Numbered from the stretch's first letter, positions 16,767 to 26,594 are shown. The stretch: 64,000 nt of DNA from Streptomyces sp. SLBN-31 (GCF_006715395.1 NZ_VFNC01000001.1:806001-870000), one strand, 5' to 3'. Numbers and translations are program-made. The notes: generated by a model not told the origin, from the letters alone.

Positions 16767-18608
16767 TTGTCCACATCCCTGTCCGGCAGCGGTCGTCACA
16801 GACGCCGGATGCGTCTCGCGCTGCCCCTCGCCGCCGCCGGTATCGCGGCGGCCGTCGGCGCCGCCGTGCTGACCTCCTCGGCCAGCGCCGCGACCTCCGT
16901 GCCGACGCCGACCGGCAAGCCCGACACCGTCTCCGTCTCGACGGCCGCGCTCACCGAGCGGATCGCGGGCGCGCTCGCGACCGACGGCACCGCCGGGGAG
17001 GCCGCTCCCAGCAAGTCGTCGTACAGCGCGAGCACCACCACCTCCGGCTCCACGGTCAGCCCGTACGTCATCGGCGGCACCGACACCGCCATCACCTCGG
17101 CGCCCTGGATGGCGCAGCTGTGGTACTACGACGACAACGGCACGTCCTCCGACACCAGCGACGACATCGGCTTCTTCTGCGGCGGCACGGTCGTGTCGCC
17201 GACGAAGATCCTCACCGCCGCGCACTGCGTCAAGGACGAGAACGGCAAGAGCTACAACTGGAAGGCCTACGGCGCCGTCCTTACCGGCACCAGCCAGCTG
17301 CCGACCACCGACAGCTCCAACAACACCGACCTGCACGGCGGCACCGTCTCGCTGCCGCTGCGGCAGTGGAACCACCCGTCGTACAGCCCGACGACCATCA
17401 ACAACGACATCGCCGTCCTCACCCTGGCCTCCCCGGTCAAGGCGACGCCGATCCGCATGACGACGTCCGGTGACACCGCCTCGTACGCCGGCGGCACCAG
17501 CGCCACCGTCTACGGCTGGGGGCGCACCAGCTCCACCAGCCAGGACATCTCCGACACGCTGAAGTCGGCGACGCTGACCATCCACGCCGACTCGACGTGC
17601 TCGAACGTCTACGGCTCCGACTACGTCGCCGGGCACATGATCTGCGCCGGCGTGCAGAGCGGCAGCGACACCGGCACCAAGGCCGCCTGCAACGGCGACT
17701 CCGGCGGACCGCTCGTCGTGAACAACCGGATCGTCGGCGTCGTCTCGTGGGGCGTCACGGACTGTGTCGCGAAGGGCTACTACAGCGTCTTCTCGAAGGT
17801 CAGCACCTACATCGGCGCCGCCTACGCGAACGTCGACGACACCAACCTGAGCTACACGGACGGCAAGGCCGACCTGTTCGTGCGCAACTCCTCGACGAAG
17901 GAGGCGTACGAGAAGGACTCCACGGGTTCGTCGTTCGCCGCCCGGCAGTCGCTGGGGTCGTACAGCGGAGTGAACCTGGTCCTGCAGACCGACCTGAACC
18001 GGGACGGCTACCAAGACCTCGTGCTGCGCCAGAGCTCCACCGGCGACATGTACTGGCTGCACTACGTGCCGTCCAGCGACTCCTGGTCCAAGACGAAGAT
18101 CTTCGGCGGCTGGACCACCCGGACCCGGATCATCGCCCCCGGCGACGTCACCGGCGACTACCTGCCCGACCTGCTGTCGGTCGACTCCGGCGGCGCCCTG
18201 TGGATCTACCCCGGCAAGGGCAACGGCACCTTCGCCGCCCGCGTCCAGGTCGGCACCGGCTGGAACCAGTACAACATGGTGCGCGGCAAGGGCGACTTCA
18301 CCGGCGACGGCAAGGCCGACCTGCTCGCCCGCAACAAGTCCACCGGCGACCTGTACCTGTACAAGGGCACCGGCAAGTCCGGCACCGGCGCCTTCTCGAC
18401 CCGGATCAAGGTGCGCAGCGCCTGGACGGGCTACAACGCCTTCGACGCGATCGGCGACGTGAACGGCGACGGCAAGGCGGACTTCCTGGCCCGTACGTCC
18501 GGAGGCACCCTTTACCTGTACAAGGGCACCGGTAAGGCGACGAGCGAGATCTTTGCCACAAGAGTGTCGGTCGGTACCGGTTTCCAGCAGTACGACATCT
18601 TCGGCTGA
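16767..18608 (+). CDS. Secreted trypsin-like protease with FG-GAP repeat domain
   Basis: An exported serine protease fused to a beta-propeller-like domain. TTG 16767 is preferred as start because GGGGGGAA stands 6 bases before it; it gives 613 residues beginning with a signal peptide (Arg-rich n-region, hydrophobic core, cleavage near SASA). A propeptide-like stretch precedes the mature IGG start (YVIGGTDTAI). Catalytic residues are His in TAAHC, Asp in NNDIAVL and Ser in CNGDSGGPL, with paired cysteines. After about residue 370 come four FG-GAP/VCBS units (DLNRDGYQDL, DVTGDYLPDL, DFTGDGKADL, DVNGDGKADF), each like a calcium-binding loop. The natural substrate is unknown. Confidence 0.88.
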   Translation: MSTSLSGSGRHRRRMRLALPLAAAGIAAAVGAAVLTSSASAATSVPTPTGKPDTVSVSTAALTERIAGALATDGTAGEAAPSKSSYSASTTTSGSTVSPYVIGGTDTAITSAPWMAQLWYYDDNGTSSDTSDDIGFFCGGTVVSPTKILTAAHCVKDENGKSYNWKAYGAVLTGTSQLPTTDSSNNTDLHGGTVSLPLRQWNHPSYSPTTINNDIAVLTLASPVKATPIRMTTSGDTASYAGGTSATVYGWGRTSSTSQDISDTLKSATLTIHADSTCSNVYGSDYVAGHMICAGVQSGSDTGTKAACNGDSGGPLVVNNRIVGVVSWGVTDCVAKGYYSVFSKVSTYIGAAYANVDDTNLSYTDGKADLFVRNSSTKEAYEKDSTGSSFAARQSLGSYSGVNLVLQTDLNRDGYQDLVLRQSSTGDMYWLHYVPSSDSWSKTKIFGGWTTRTRIIAPGDVTGDYLPDLLSVDSGGALWIYPGKGNGTFAARVQVGTGWNQYNMVRGKGDFTGDGKADLLARNKSTGDLYLYKGTGKSGTGAFSTRIKVRSAWTGYNAFDAIGDVNGDGKADFLARTSGGTLYLYKGTGKATSEIFATRVSVGTGFQQYDIFG

Positions 18609-18649
18609 CCAAGCAGGTGAGCCGGGGTGCCCCGGCGTCCATGTTCACT

Positions 18650-18684
18650 CTCTGTGCCCAATCCTCCTCGGATTGGGCACAGAG
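18650..18684 (+). terminator. Strong terminator after protease gene
   Basis: A perfect 15-bp stem (18650-18664 with 18670-18684) with loop TCCTC is followed by CGTTGT. Confidence 0.88.
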
Positions 18685-18815
18685 CGTTGTGCAACCCTTT
18701 CTCGAGTTTCGCCGTCTGACCCGACGGAGCGACCATGGAGCGGTAACCAGCCGCGCCTCTTGAGGCCTGTCCCCGGAAGCAGGGGGTATCCGACCGGACG
18801 AGATTCGAGGAGCAC

Positions 18816-19949
18816 ATGTCTGCCGAGAGCACGCCGGAGCCCGGCATACCGGGCGGAACCGGCACCGAGGGCCGGCGCGACCGCGCCAAGGGCCGCCGCC
18901 GCGCGCCGCGCAGCGAACACCGCAAGGCCTTGATCCTGATGGCCTGGACCGCCGCGGGCATCGTCGTGCTGGGGGGCACCGGCGCCGGTTACCTCTACTT
19001 CAAGCTCAACGGCAACATCAAGAGCATCGACATCAACGGCGCCCTCGGCACCGACCGGCCGGCGAAGGCCGGCAACGGCTCCGAGAACATCCTGGTCCTC
19101 GGCTCGGACAGCCGCTCCGGCAGCAACAAGAAGCTCGGCGGCGGCGCCGACGACGGCAGCGCCCGTTCGGACACGGCGATGATCGTGCACGTCTACAAGG
19201 GCCACAAGCGGGCAAGCGTGGTCTCCATGCCCCGCGACACCCTCATCGACCGGCCCGAGTGCACCGACTCCAAGGGCGACAAGCATGACGCCGCCTCCGG
19301 CGTGATGTTCAACAGCGCCTACTCGACCGGCGGCGCGACCTGCGCCGTGAAGACCGTCGAGTCCCTCACCGGCCTGCGCATGGACCACTACCTCGAGGTC
19401 GACTTCAGCGGCTTCGAGAAGCTCATCGACGAACTCGGCGGTGTCCCGGTCACCACGACCAAGAACATCGACGACAAGCAGAGCCATCTGGACCTCAAGG
19501 CCGGCACGCACAAGCTCGACGGCAAGCAGGCCCTCGGCCTGGTCCGCACCCGGCACGGGGTCGGCGACGGCTCCGACCTCGGCCGCATCCAGCTCCAGCA
19601 GGCGTTCATCAAGGCGCTGGTCGACCAGGTCAAGCACGTCGGCATCTTCACCAGCCCGAAGAAGCTCTACGACCTCGCCGACACCGCCACCAGCACCGTG
19701 ACCACCGACTCCGACCTCGGCTCCGTGAACTCGCTCATGTCCTTCGCGGGTGGCCTCAAGGGCATCGGCTCCGGCGACCTGCACATGGTGACCATGCCGG
19801 TCCGCTACGACCCGGCGGATCCCAACCGCGTCATCGTCGAGAAGGCCAAGGCCCGGCAGGTCTGGGACGCCCTCAAGAACGACCGGGCGATCCCCGCGAG
19901 CGCCGTCAAGGACACCGCTTCCGGCAACGCCAAGGGTGTCGTGGAATAG
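18816..19949 (+). CDS. LytR-CpsA-Psr (LCP) family cell-wall glycopolymer ligase
   Basis: A membrane-anchored enzyme family that attaches teichoic-acid-like or other glycopolymers to peptidoglycan. Residues 1-38 are a basic cytoplasmic stretch, 39-62 the membrane segment, and the rest is outside the membrane. LCP signatures are visible: LVLGSDSRSG, RSDTAMIVHV, SMPRDTLI and the conserved arginine pair in LVRTRHG. The 377-residue length is normal. ATG 18816 follows GAGGAG. The WecA/TagO-like transferase at 25260 could supply the lipid-linked substrate, but the link is only by proximity. Confidence 0.9.
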   Translation: MSAESTPEPGIPGGTGTEGRRDRAKGRRRAPRSEHRKALILMAWTAAGIVVLGGTGAGYLYFKLNGNIKSIDINGALGTDRPAKAGNGSENILVLGSDSRSGSNKKLGGGADDGSARSDTAMIVHVYKGHKRASVVSMPRDTLIDRPECTDSKGDKHDAASGVMFNSAYSTGGATCAVKTVESLTGLRMDHYLEVDFSGFEKLIDELGGVPVTTTKNIDDKQSHLDLKAGTHKLDGKQALGLVRTRHGVGDGSDLGRIQLQQAFIKALVDQVKHVGIFTSPKKLYDLADTATSTVTTDSDLGSVNSLMSFAGGLKGIGSGDLHMVTMPVRYDPADPNRVIVEKAKARQVWDALKNDRAIPASAVKDTASGNAKGVVE

Positions 19950-20072
19950 ATCGCCCCGGCCCCCGGTTTTGGGGGATGGCCCCAGTCCTGGCAGACTGGT
20001 ACGTCGGCTCCGGTTCACGCCTGTCGCATCCCGCGGCGGCGACCCGGCGCCCTCCCGAAACTAGGAGACACC

Positions 20073-20297
20073 TTGAAGCGCGACATCCACCCCGAGTACG
20101 TCGAGACGCAGGTCAGCTGCACCTGTGGCGCGTCGTTCACCACCCGCAGCACGATCTCCAGCGGCACCATCCGCGCCGAGGTCTGCTCCGAGTGCCACCC
20201 GTTCTACACGGGCAAGCAGAAGATCCTCGACACCGGTGGCCGTGTGGCCCGCTTCGAGGCCCGCTTCGGCAAGGCTGCGGCCGGCTCCAAGAAGTAG
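20073..20297 (+). CDS. rpmE: 50S ribosomal protein L31, zinc (C+) form
   Basis: A 74-residue ribosomal protein. It is the zinc-containing type: Cys16 and Cys18 (SCTCG) and the pair in EVCSECHPF form the metal site. The start is TTG 20073, after CTAGGAG. It lies between the LCP gene and prfA, the standard actinobacterial order rho-rpmE-prfA. The zinc-free paralogue used in zinc starvation is expected elsewhere in the genome. Confidence 0.95.
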   Translation: MKRDIHPEYVETQVSCTCGASFTTRSTISSGTIRAEVCSECHPFYTGKQKILDTGGRVARFEARFGKAAAGSKK

Positions 20298-20403
20298 CGA
20301 GCTCCAATCCGCCGGTCCACGGCCGCGTCCTTCCACAGGCGCGCCGGGACCGGCGTTTTTGGTCGCCCGCCTTCCCTTCCGCACCGCAGTACAGGAGCCC
20401 AAG

Positions 20404-21480
20404 ATGTTCGAGGCCGTCGAGGAACTCGTCGGTGAGCACGCCGACCTGGAGAAGAAGCTCGCCGACCCGTCGGTCCACTCCGACCAGGCCAACGCGCGCA
20501 AGCTCAACAAGCGTTACGCCGAGCTGACTCCCATCGTCGCCACGTACCGCTCCTGGAAGCAGACCGGCGACGACATCGAGACGGCGAAGGAATTCGCCGC
20601 CGCCGACCCGGACTTCGCGGCCGAGGTCAAGGAGCTGGAGAAGCAGCGCGAGGAACTCACCGAGAAGCTGCGCCTGCTGCTCGTCCCGCGCGACCCCAGC
20701 GACGACAAGGACGTCATCCTCGAGATCAAGGCGGGCGCCGGCGGCGACGAGTCGGCCCTCTTCGCCGGGGACCTGCTGCGCATGTACCTGCGCTACGCCG
20801 AGCGCGTCGGCTGGAAGACCGAGATCATCGACGCCACCGAGTCCGAGCTGGGCGGCTACAAGGACGTCCAGGTCGCCGTGAAGACCAAGGGCGGCCAGGG
20901 CGCCACCGAACCGGGCCAGGGCGTCTGGGCGCGGCTGAAGTACGAGGGCGGCGTGCACCGCGTGCAGCGCGTGCCGGCGACCGAGTCCCAGGGCCGAATC
21001 CACACCTCCGCGGCCGGTGTCCTCGTCACCCCCGAGGCCGAGGAGGTCGACGTCGAGATCAACCCCAACGACCTGCGCATCGACGTCTACCGCTCCTCCG
21101 GGCCGGGCGGCCAGTCGGTCAACACCACCGACTCCGCCGTGCGCATCACGCACCTGCCCACCGGAGTCGTCGCCTCCTGCCAGAACGAGAAGAGCCAGCT
21201 GCAGAACAAGGAGCAGGCGATGCGTATCCTGCGCTCCAGGCTGCTCGCAGCGGCGCAGGAGGAGGCGGAGAAGGAGGCCGCCGACGCCCGCCGCAGCCAG
21301 GTCCGCACCGTCGACCGCTCCGAGAAGATCCGCACGTACAACTTCCCGGAGAACCGCATCTCGGACCACCGCGTCGGCTTCAAGGCCTACAACCTGGACC
21401 AGGTCCTGGACGGTGACCTCGACGCGGTGATCCAGGCCTGCGTCGACGCGGACTCGGCGGCGAAGCTGGCGGCCGCGTAA
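20404..21480 (+). CDS. prfA: Peptide chain release factor 1
   Basis: Recognises UAA and UAG stop codons and triggers peptide release. The 358-residue protein has the tripeptide anticodon PAT in [16 protein letters not shown] and the catalytic GGQ in [15 protein letters not shown]. The N-terminal coiled region and length match RF1 rather than RF2. ATG 20404 follows CAGGAG; the frame is open further upstream, overlapping rpmE, without conserved sequence. The GGQ glutamine is the substrate of the methylase encoded next (prmC), a common pairing. Confidence 0.96.
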   Translation: MFEAVEELVGEHADLEKKLADPSVHSDQANARKLNKRYAELTPIVATYRSWKQTGDDIETAKEFAAADPDFAAEVKELEKQREELTEKLRLLLVPRDPSDDKDVILEIKAGAGGDESALFAGDLLRMYLRYAERVGWKTEIIDATESELGGYKDVQVAVKTKGGQGATEPGQGVWARLKYEGGVHRVQRVPATESQGRIHTSAAGVLVTPEAEEVDVEINPNDLRIDVYRSSGPGGQSVNTTDSAVRITHLPTGVVASCQNEKSQLQNKEQAMRILRSRLLAAAQEEAEKEAADARRSQVRTVDRSEKIRTYNFPENRISDHRVGFKAYNLDQVLDGDLDAVIQACVDADSAAKLAAA

Positions 21481-21520
21481 GAGGTACGTACGCACGACCC
21501 AGTACGACACGGAGGAATGC

Positions 21521-22366
21521 GTGAACCTGCTGCTCGCAGAGGTGGCACAGGCCACCCAGCGGCTGGCCGACGCCGGCGTGCCCTCGCCGCGCAACGACGC
21601 GGAGGAGCTCGCCGCGTTCGTGCACGGCGTGAAGCGGGGCGAGCTGCACTCCGTGAAGGACTCGGACTTCGACGCCCGCTACTGGGAGGTCATCGCCCGG
21701 CGTGAACAGCGCGAGCCGCTGCAGCACATCACCGGGCGCGCCTACTTCCGGTACCTCGAACTCCACGTCGGGCCGGGCGTGTTCGTGCCGCGGCCGGAGA
21801 CCGAGTCCGTGGTCGGGTGGGCCATAGACGCCGTGCGCGCCATGGACGTCGTGGAGCCGACCATCGTCGACCTGTGCACCGGCTCCGGCGCCATCGCGCT
21901 CGCCCTGGCCCAGGAAGTCCCGCGCTCCAAGGTGCACGCCGTGGAGCTGTCGGAGGACGCCCTGGCGTGGACCCGCAAGAACGTCGAGGGTTCCCGGGTC
22001 GACCTGCGGCAGGGCAACGCCCTGGACGCCTTCCGCGACCTCGACGGCCAGGTCGACCTGGTGATCTCCAACCCGCCCTACATCCCGCTGACCGAGTGGG
22101 AGTACGTCGCCCCCGAGGCCCGGGACTACGACCCCGAACTCGCCCTGTTCTCCGGGGAGGACGGCCTCGACCTCATCCGCGGTCTGGAGCGGACCGCGCA
22201 CCGGCTGCTGCGCCCGGGCGGCGTCGTCGTCATCGAGCACGCCGACACCCAGGGCGGCCAGGTCCCGTGGATCTTCACCGAGGAGCGCGGCTGGGCCGAC
22301 GCGGCCGACCACCCCGACCTCAACAACCGCCCCCGGTTCGCCACGGCCCGCAAGGCGCTGCCGTGA
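21521..22366 (+). CDS. prmC: Release factor glutamine methyltransferase PrmC/HemK
   Basis: Methylates the GGQ glutamine of release factors with S-adenosylmethionine. The 281-residue protein has an N-terminal helical domain, the SAM-binding motif IVDLCTGSGAIALALA, and the substrate motif NPPY in VISNPPYIPL. The start is GTG 21521 preceded by GGAGG. It lies 40 bases after prfA, so the enzyme and its substrate are co-expressed. Confidence 0.95.
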   Translation: MNLLLAEVAQATQRLADAGVPSPRNDAEELAAFVHGVKRGELHSVKDSDFDARYWEVIARREQREPLQHITGRAYFRYLELHVGPGVFVPRPETESVVGWAIDAVRAMDVVEPTIVDLCTGSGAIALALAQEVPRSKVHAVELSEDALAWTRKNVEGSRVDLRQGNALDAFRDLDGQVDLVISNPPYIPLTEWEYVAPEARDYDPELALFSGEDGLDLIRGLERTAHRLLRPGGVVVIEHADTQGGQVPWIFTEERGWADAADHPDLNNRPRFATARKALP

Positions 22367-22418
22367 GCACCGCCCGAGTCCTTTGCCCGCAGCACGTGTA
22401 CGAGGAGGCCCGCTAGAC

Positions 22419-23066
22419 ATGGCACGGCGATACGACACCAACGACGCGACCGACCGCATCACCGGTCTGCGCGAGGCCGCGTCCGCCGTCCGCCGTGGCG
22501 AGCTGGTGGTCCTCCCGACCGACACGGTGTACGGCATCGGCGCGGACGCGTTCTCCTCGGAGGCCGTCGCCGACCTGCTCCAGGCCAAGGGCCGGGGCCG
22601 CACCATGCCCACCCCCGTCCTCATCGGCTCCCCGAACACCCTGCACGGCCTGGTCACGGACTTCTCCGAGATGGCCTGGGAGCTGGTCGACGCCTTCTGG
22701 CCGGGCGCGCTGACCCTGGTCGCCAAGCACCAGCCGTCCCTGCAGTGGGACCTGGGGGACACCCGGGGCACGGTGGCCGTCCGTATGCCGCTGCACCCCG
22801 TCGCCATCGAGCTGCTGACCGAGGTCGGCCCCATGGCGGTCTCCTCCGCCAACATCAGCGGCCACCCGGCGCCGGAGGACTGCGACGCCGCCCAGGAGAT
22901 GCTCGGCGACTCGGTCTCCGTCTACCTCGACGGCGGCCCCACCCCCGGCAACGTGCCGTCCTCCATCGTCGACGTCAGCGGACCGGTCCCGGTGCTGCTG
23001 CGGGAGGGCGCACTCTCGCCGGAGGAGCTGCGCAAGGTCGTACCTGACCTCGAGGTGGCCAATTGA
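22419..23066 (+). CDS. L-threonylcarbamoyladenylate synthase (TsaC/Sua5/YrdC family)
   Basis: Makes threonylcarbamoyl-AMP from threonine, bicarbonate and ATP for the t6A37 tRNA modification. The 215-residue single-domain protein shows the YrdC signature: LVVLPTDTVYGIGADA, KGRGRTMPTPVLIG (the usual KxR signature region), WPGALTLV and the SSANISG segment. ATG 22419 follows GAGGAGG. It sits 52 bases after prmC and overlaps the next gene by 4 bases. It lacks the extra Sua5 domain, so it is the short TsaC-like form. Confidence 0.92.
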   Translation: MARRYDTNDATDRITGLREAASAVRRGELVVLPTDTVYGIGADAFSSEAVADLLQAKGRGRTMPTPVLIGSPNTLHGLVTDFSEMAWELVDAFWPGALTLVAKHQPSLQWDLGDTRGTVAVRMPLHPVAIELLTEVGPMAVSSANISGHPAPEDCDAAQEMLGDSVSVYLDGGPTPGNVPSSIVDVSGPVPVLLREGALSPEELRKVVPDLEVAN

Positions 23067-23743
23067 CGGCCCCTGACGCGGGGCGTGGCATAGGCAACGG
23101 GGAACTCGCGGCGGAAATCACGACGACGTTCGTCGGGCTTCCGCGCGACTGCTTCCGCATCCTCCACGTCAGCACCGGCAACGTCTGCCGCTCGCCCATC
23201 ACCGAGCGGCTGACCCGGCATTACGTGAAACAGCGGCTCGGCGTCCTGGGCGCCGCGCTGATCGTGGAGAGCGCGGGCACCTGGGGCCACGAGGGCGCGC
23301 CCATGGAGGCCAACGCGGAGACCGTGCTGGCCGACTTCGGCGCCGACGCCTCCGGGTTCACCGGCCGGGAGCTGCTGGACGAGCACGTCATCATGGCCGA
23401 CCTCGTCCTGACGGCCACCCGCGACCACCGCGCCCAGGTCATCTCCATGGGCCACTCGGCGGGCCTGCGCACCTTCACGCTGAAGGAGTTCACCCGTCTG
23501 GTCCGCGCGATCGACCCTGCGACCCTGCCCCCGCTGGAGGAGGGCATAGTCGTCCGCGCGCGGGCCCTGGTGCGCGCGGCGGCGGCTCTACGCGGGTGGC
23601 TGCTGGCGCCCACCCTGGAGGCGGACGAGGTGTACGACCCGTACGGGGCACCGCTGACCTTCTTCCGGTCCATCGGCGACGAGATACACCAGGCGCTCGA
23701 TCCGGTGGTGACGGCGCTGACCGGAGTGCCCGCGCGCATGTGA
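23063..23743 (+). CDS. Low-molecular-weight protein-tyrosine-phosphatase-like protein, nucleophile Cys replaced by Ser
   Basis: The fold matches LMW tyrosine phosphatases: a P-loop near residue 36-44 and an acid-loop DPYG near the C-terminus (residue about 193). The loop reads VSTGNVCRSP where the family has V-C-x-G-N-I-C-R-S. The first cysteine, the catalytic nucleophile of C-x5-R, is Ser (AGC codon), while the second Cys, the Arg and the distal Asp-Pro are kept. The protein is 226 residues, longer than usual (about 150), with extra N- and C-terminal parts. TTG 23063 overlaps the upstream stop and follows GAGG. It is probably a non-catalytic phosphotyrosine binder or has altered chemistry; activity is unproven. 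Confidence 0.75.
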   Translation: MTAPDAGRGIGNGELAAEITTTFVGLPRDCFRILHVSTGNVCRSPITERLTRHYVKQRLGVLGAALIVESAGTWGHEGAPMEANAETVLADFGADASGFTGRELLDEHVIMADLVLTATRDHRAQVISMGHSAGLRTFTLKEFTRLVRAIDPATLPPLEEGIVVRARALVRAAAALRGWLLAPTLEADEVYDPYGAPLTFFRSIGDEIHQALDPVVTALTGVPARM

Positions 23744-23868
23744 CCGGAGGCGACGGACGGGTCGTCAAGGGGCTTACCGGTTCCCCGGAAGAGACCTCAT
23801 GACCGGGCGCCCCACCAGTCCCGGGCCTACATTGGTCGTACGTCACCGTCGACGTTTCGGAGCCCACC

Positions 23869-25110
23869 ATGCCGGTCACCCATGCCCCCGCGACCGCCGA
23901 CGTCCTGCGGCTGCAGGACCCCGAGCTGGCCGAGATCCTGCTCGGGGAGCTCGACCGGCAGTCGACGACGCTGCAGCTGATCGCCGCCGAGAACTTCACC
24001 TCGCCGGCCGTGCTGGCCGCGCTCGGATCGGTGCTGGCCAACAAGTACGCGGAGGGCTATCCGGGGGCCCGGCACCACGGCGGCTGCGAGATCGTCGACG
24101 TCGCCGAGCGGCTGGCCGTCGACCGCGCCAAGGCCCTTTTCGGCGCCGAGCACGCCAACGTCCAGTCGCACTCGGGGTCCTCCGCGGTCCTCGCCGCGTA
24201 CGCGGCCCTGCTGCGGCCCGGCGACACCGTCCTGGCCCTCGGTCTGCCCCACGGCGGCCACCTCACCCACGGCTCGCCCGCCAACTTCTCCGGCCGCTGG
24301 TTCGACTTCGTCGGCTACGGGGTGGACGCGGAGACCGGGCTCATCGACTACGACCAGGTCAGGACCCTGGCCCGCAGCCACCGGCCGAAGGCGATCGTGT
24401 GCGGCTCCATCGCCTACCCCCGGCACATCGACTACGCCCTCTTCCGGGAGGTCGCCGACGAGGTGGGCGCCTATCTGATCGCCGACGCCGCCCATCCCAT
24501 CGGGCTCGTCGCCGGGGGAGCGGCGCCCAGCCCGGTGCCGTACGCCGACATCGTCTGCGCGACCACGCACAAGGTGCTGCGCGGGCCGCGCGGCGGGATG
24601 CTGCTGTGCGGGAGCGACCTGGCCGAACGGGTCGACCGGGCGGTTTTCCCGTTCACCCAGGGCGGGGCGCAGATGCACACCATCGCCGCCAAGGCCGTCG
24701 CGTTCGGGGAGGCGGCGACACCGGCGTTCGCCGCGTACGCCCATCAGGTGGTCGCCAACGCGAAGGTCCTCGCGGCCCGGCTGGCCGCGGAGGGGCTGGT
24801 CGTGACGACGGGCGGCACTGACACGCACCTCATCACCGCCGACCCCGCGCCCCTCGGCGTCGACGGGCGCACCGCGCGCGGGCGGCTCGCGGCGGCCGGG
24901 ATGGTCCTGGACTGCTGCGCGCTGCCGCACGGGGACGCGCGAGGGCTGAGGCTCGGCACGGCTGCGGTGACGACGCAGGGCATGGGGGAGGAGGAGATGC
25001 GTCACATCGCCGCATTGTTCGCACAAGTCCTGCGCGGTGACGTGGAGAATCAGAAGGCGCGTGATCAAGTGCGTGAGCTGGCCGGTAGATTTCAGCCGTA
25101 TCCCGGCTGA
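23869..25110 (+). CDS. glyA: Serine hydroxymethyltransferase
   Basis: A PLP enzyme interconverting serine and glycine with tetrahydrofolate. The 413-residue length is typical. Motifs: LQLIAAENFTS, NKYAEGYPGARHHGG, the SGSSAVLAAY region, and the PLP lysine in ATTHKVLRGPRGG. The ATG at 23869 follows CGGAG. Many Streptomyces carry another glyA, and this copy may not be the main one; the inserted gene position between the phosphatase-like gene and the wecA-like gene is a Streptomyces feature. Confidence 0.92.
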   Translation: MPVTHAPATADVLRLQDPELAEILLGELDRQSTTLQLIAAENFTSPAVLAALGSVLANKYAEGYPGARHHGGCEIVDVAERLAVDRAKALFGAEHANVQSHSGSSAVLAAYAALLRPGDTVLALGLPHGGHLTHGSPANFSGRWFDFVGYGVDAETGLIDYDQVRTLARSHRPKAIVCGSIAYPRHIDYALFREVADEVGAYLIADAAHPIGLVAGGAAPSPVPYADIVCATTHKVLRGPRGGMLLCGSDLAERVDRAVFPFTQGGAQMHTIAAKAVAFGEAATPAFAAYAHQVVANAKVLAARLAAEGLVVTTGGTDTHLITADPAPLGVDGRTARGRLAAAGMVLDCCALPHGDARGLRLGTAAVTTQGMGEEEMRHIAALFAQVLRGDVENQKARDQVRELAGRFQPYPG

Positions 25111-25259
25111 GCGGGGGTAGGCGCACCTGCGTCCACGTGCGTGCGACCGCACGCACAGCCACGCGTGCAACCATCGTCGCTACCCGGAAGTCCCCACTGA
25201 TATGCGTCCGTCGCTAGGGTGTGGGGCTGAGATGGCCAGCGAGACCTGTGGGGAAGCCC

Positions 25260-26594
25260 GTGCGTGAATACCTGCTGACGCTCTGCATCACGGCCGCGGT
25301 GACGTACCTGCTGACAGGGCCGGTACGGAAGTTCGCGATCGTGGCCGGAGCCATGCCGGAGATCAGGGCCCGTGACGTGCACCGGGAACCCACTCCGCGC
25401 CTCGGCGGTATCGCGATGTTCTTCGGGCTGTGCGCCGGCCTGCTGGTCGCGGACCATCTGACCAACCTCAACGAGGTCTTCACCAAGTCCAACGAGCCGC
25501 GGGCGCTGCTGTCCGGGGCCGCGCTGATCTGGCTGATCGGCGTGCTGGACGACAAGTTCGAGATCGACGCCCTGATCAAGCTGGGCGGCCAGATGATCGC
25601 CGCCGGCGTGATGGTGATGCAGGGTCTGACGATCCTGTGGCTGCCCATCCCCAAGGTCGGCACGGTGGCGCTGACCCAGTGGCAGGGCACCCTGCTGACG
25701 GTGGCGCTCGTCGTGATCACCATCAACGCGGTGAACTTCGTGGACGGCCTCGACGGCCTGGCCTCCGGCATGGTGTGCATCGCGGCAGCGGCGTTCTTCA
25801 TGTACTCGTACCGCATCTGGTACTCGTACGGCATCGAGGCGGCCGCCCCGGCGACGCTGTTCGCGGCCGTCCTGATGGGCATGTGCTTGGGCTTCCTGCC
25901 GCACAACATGCACCCGGCGCGGATCTTCATGGGCGACTCGGGCTCGATGCTGATCGGGCTGGTGCTGGCCGCGGGCGCGATCTCCATCACCGGGCAGGTC
26001 GACCCGGACAGCCTGTTCGGCGGCTCCGAGCGGCAGGCCGTGCACCAGATGGTGCCGGTCTACATCCCGCTGCTGCTGCCCCTGACGATCATCGCGATCC
26101 CGGCCGCGGACCTGGTTCTGGCGATCGTGCGCCGCACCTGGCGCGGCCAGTCGCCGTTCGCCGCGGACCGCGGGCACCTGCACCACCGCCTGCTGGAGAT
26201 CGGCCACTCGCACAGCCGGGCCGTACTGATCATGTACTTCTGGTCGGCGCTGATCGCGTTCGGCGCGCTCGCCTACTCGGTCAACTCCGCGTCGATGTGG
26301 ATCGTGCTCGGCATCGTGATGCTCAGCGCGATCGGCCTCGTGCTGCTCCTGCTGCCGCGCTTCACACCGCGTGCCCCGCGCTGGGCCGAGGCCTTCGTGC
26401 CGCCGCGCTACCGTCGCCGTCACGCCGCCTCAGCTGCCTTGGCACAGGCGGAAGTTGAGGCCTCGGAGGAGGAGCCGTGCGACGCGGAGGAGCGCACCCC
26501 TGCCGTGGCGGGTGTGGCGGGAGCCAACGGAGCGACCGCTCTCGGCGCCCGTACGCGCTTCCTGGACAGGCGAAAGGCCGGAACGTCCCGCTGA
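25260..26594 (+). CDS. Undecaprenyl-phosphate GlcNAc-1-phosphate transferase (WecA/TagO/MraY family)
   Basis: An integral membrane enzyme that starts lipid-linked glycopolymer synthesis by moving a sugar-1-phosphate to undecaprenyl phosphate. The protein has 444 residues from GTG 25260, with about ten membrane segments. The family's cytoplasmic motifs are clear: VLDDKFEIDAL (Asp pair), NFVDGLDGLA, IFMGDSGSMLIG and the HLHHRLLEIGHSH loop. The soluble C-terminal tail is Glu/Ala-rich. It sits directly upstream of the ATP synthase operon as rfe/wecA does in Mycobacterium. Substrate sugar is inferred from the family. Confidence 0.9.
   Translation: MREYLLTLCITAAVTYLLTGPVRKFAIVAGAMPEIRARDVHREPTPRLGGIAMFFGLCAGLLVADHLTNLNEVFTKSNEPRALLSGAALIWLIGVLDDKFEIDALIKLGGQMIAAGVMVMQGLTILWLPIPKVGTVALTQWQGTLLTVALVVITINAVNFVDGLDGLASGMVCIAAAAFFMYSYRIWYSYGIEAAAPATLFAAVLMGMCLGFLPHNMHPARIFMGDSGSMLIGLVLAAGAISITGQVDPDSLFGGSERQAVHQMVPVYIPLLLPLTIIAIPAADLVLAIVRRTWRGQSPFAADRGHLHHRLLEIGHSHSRAVLIMYFWSALIAFGALAYSVNSASMWIVLGIVMLSAIGLVLLLLPRFTPRAPRWAEAFVPPRYRRRHAASAALAQAEVEASEEEPCDAEERTPAVAGVAGANGATALGARTRFLDRRKAGTSR

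Noticed and set aside
25111..25259. Possible riboswitch or small gene between glyA and the wecA-like gene
   Set aside because: No conserved riboswitch core or convincing frame was recognised in this 149-bp gap.
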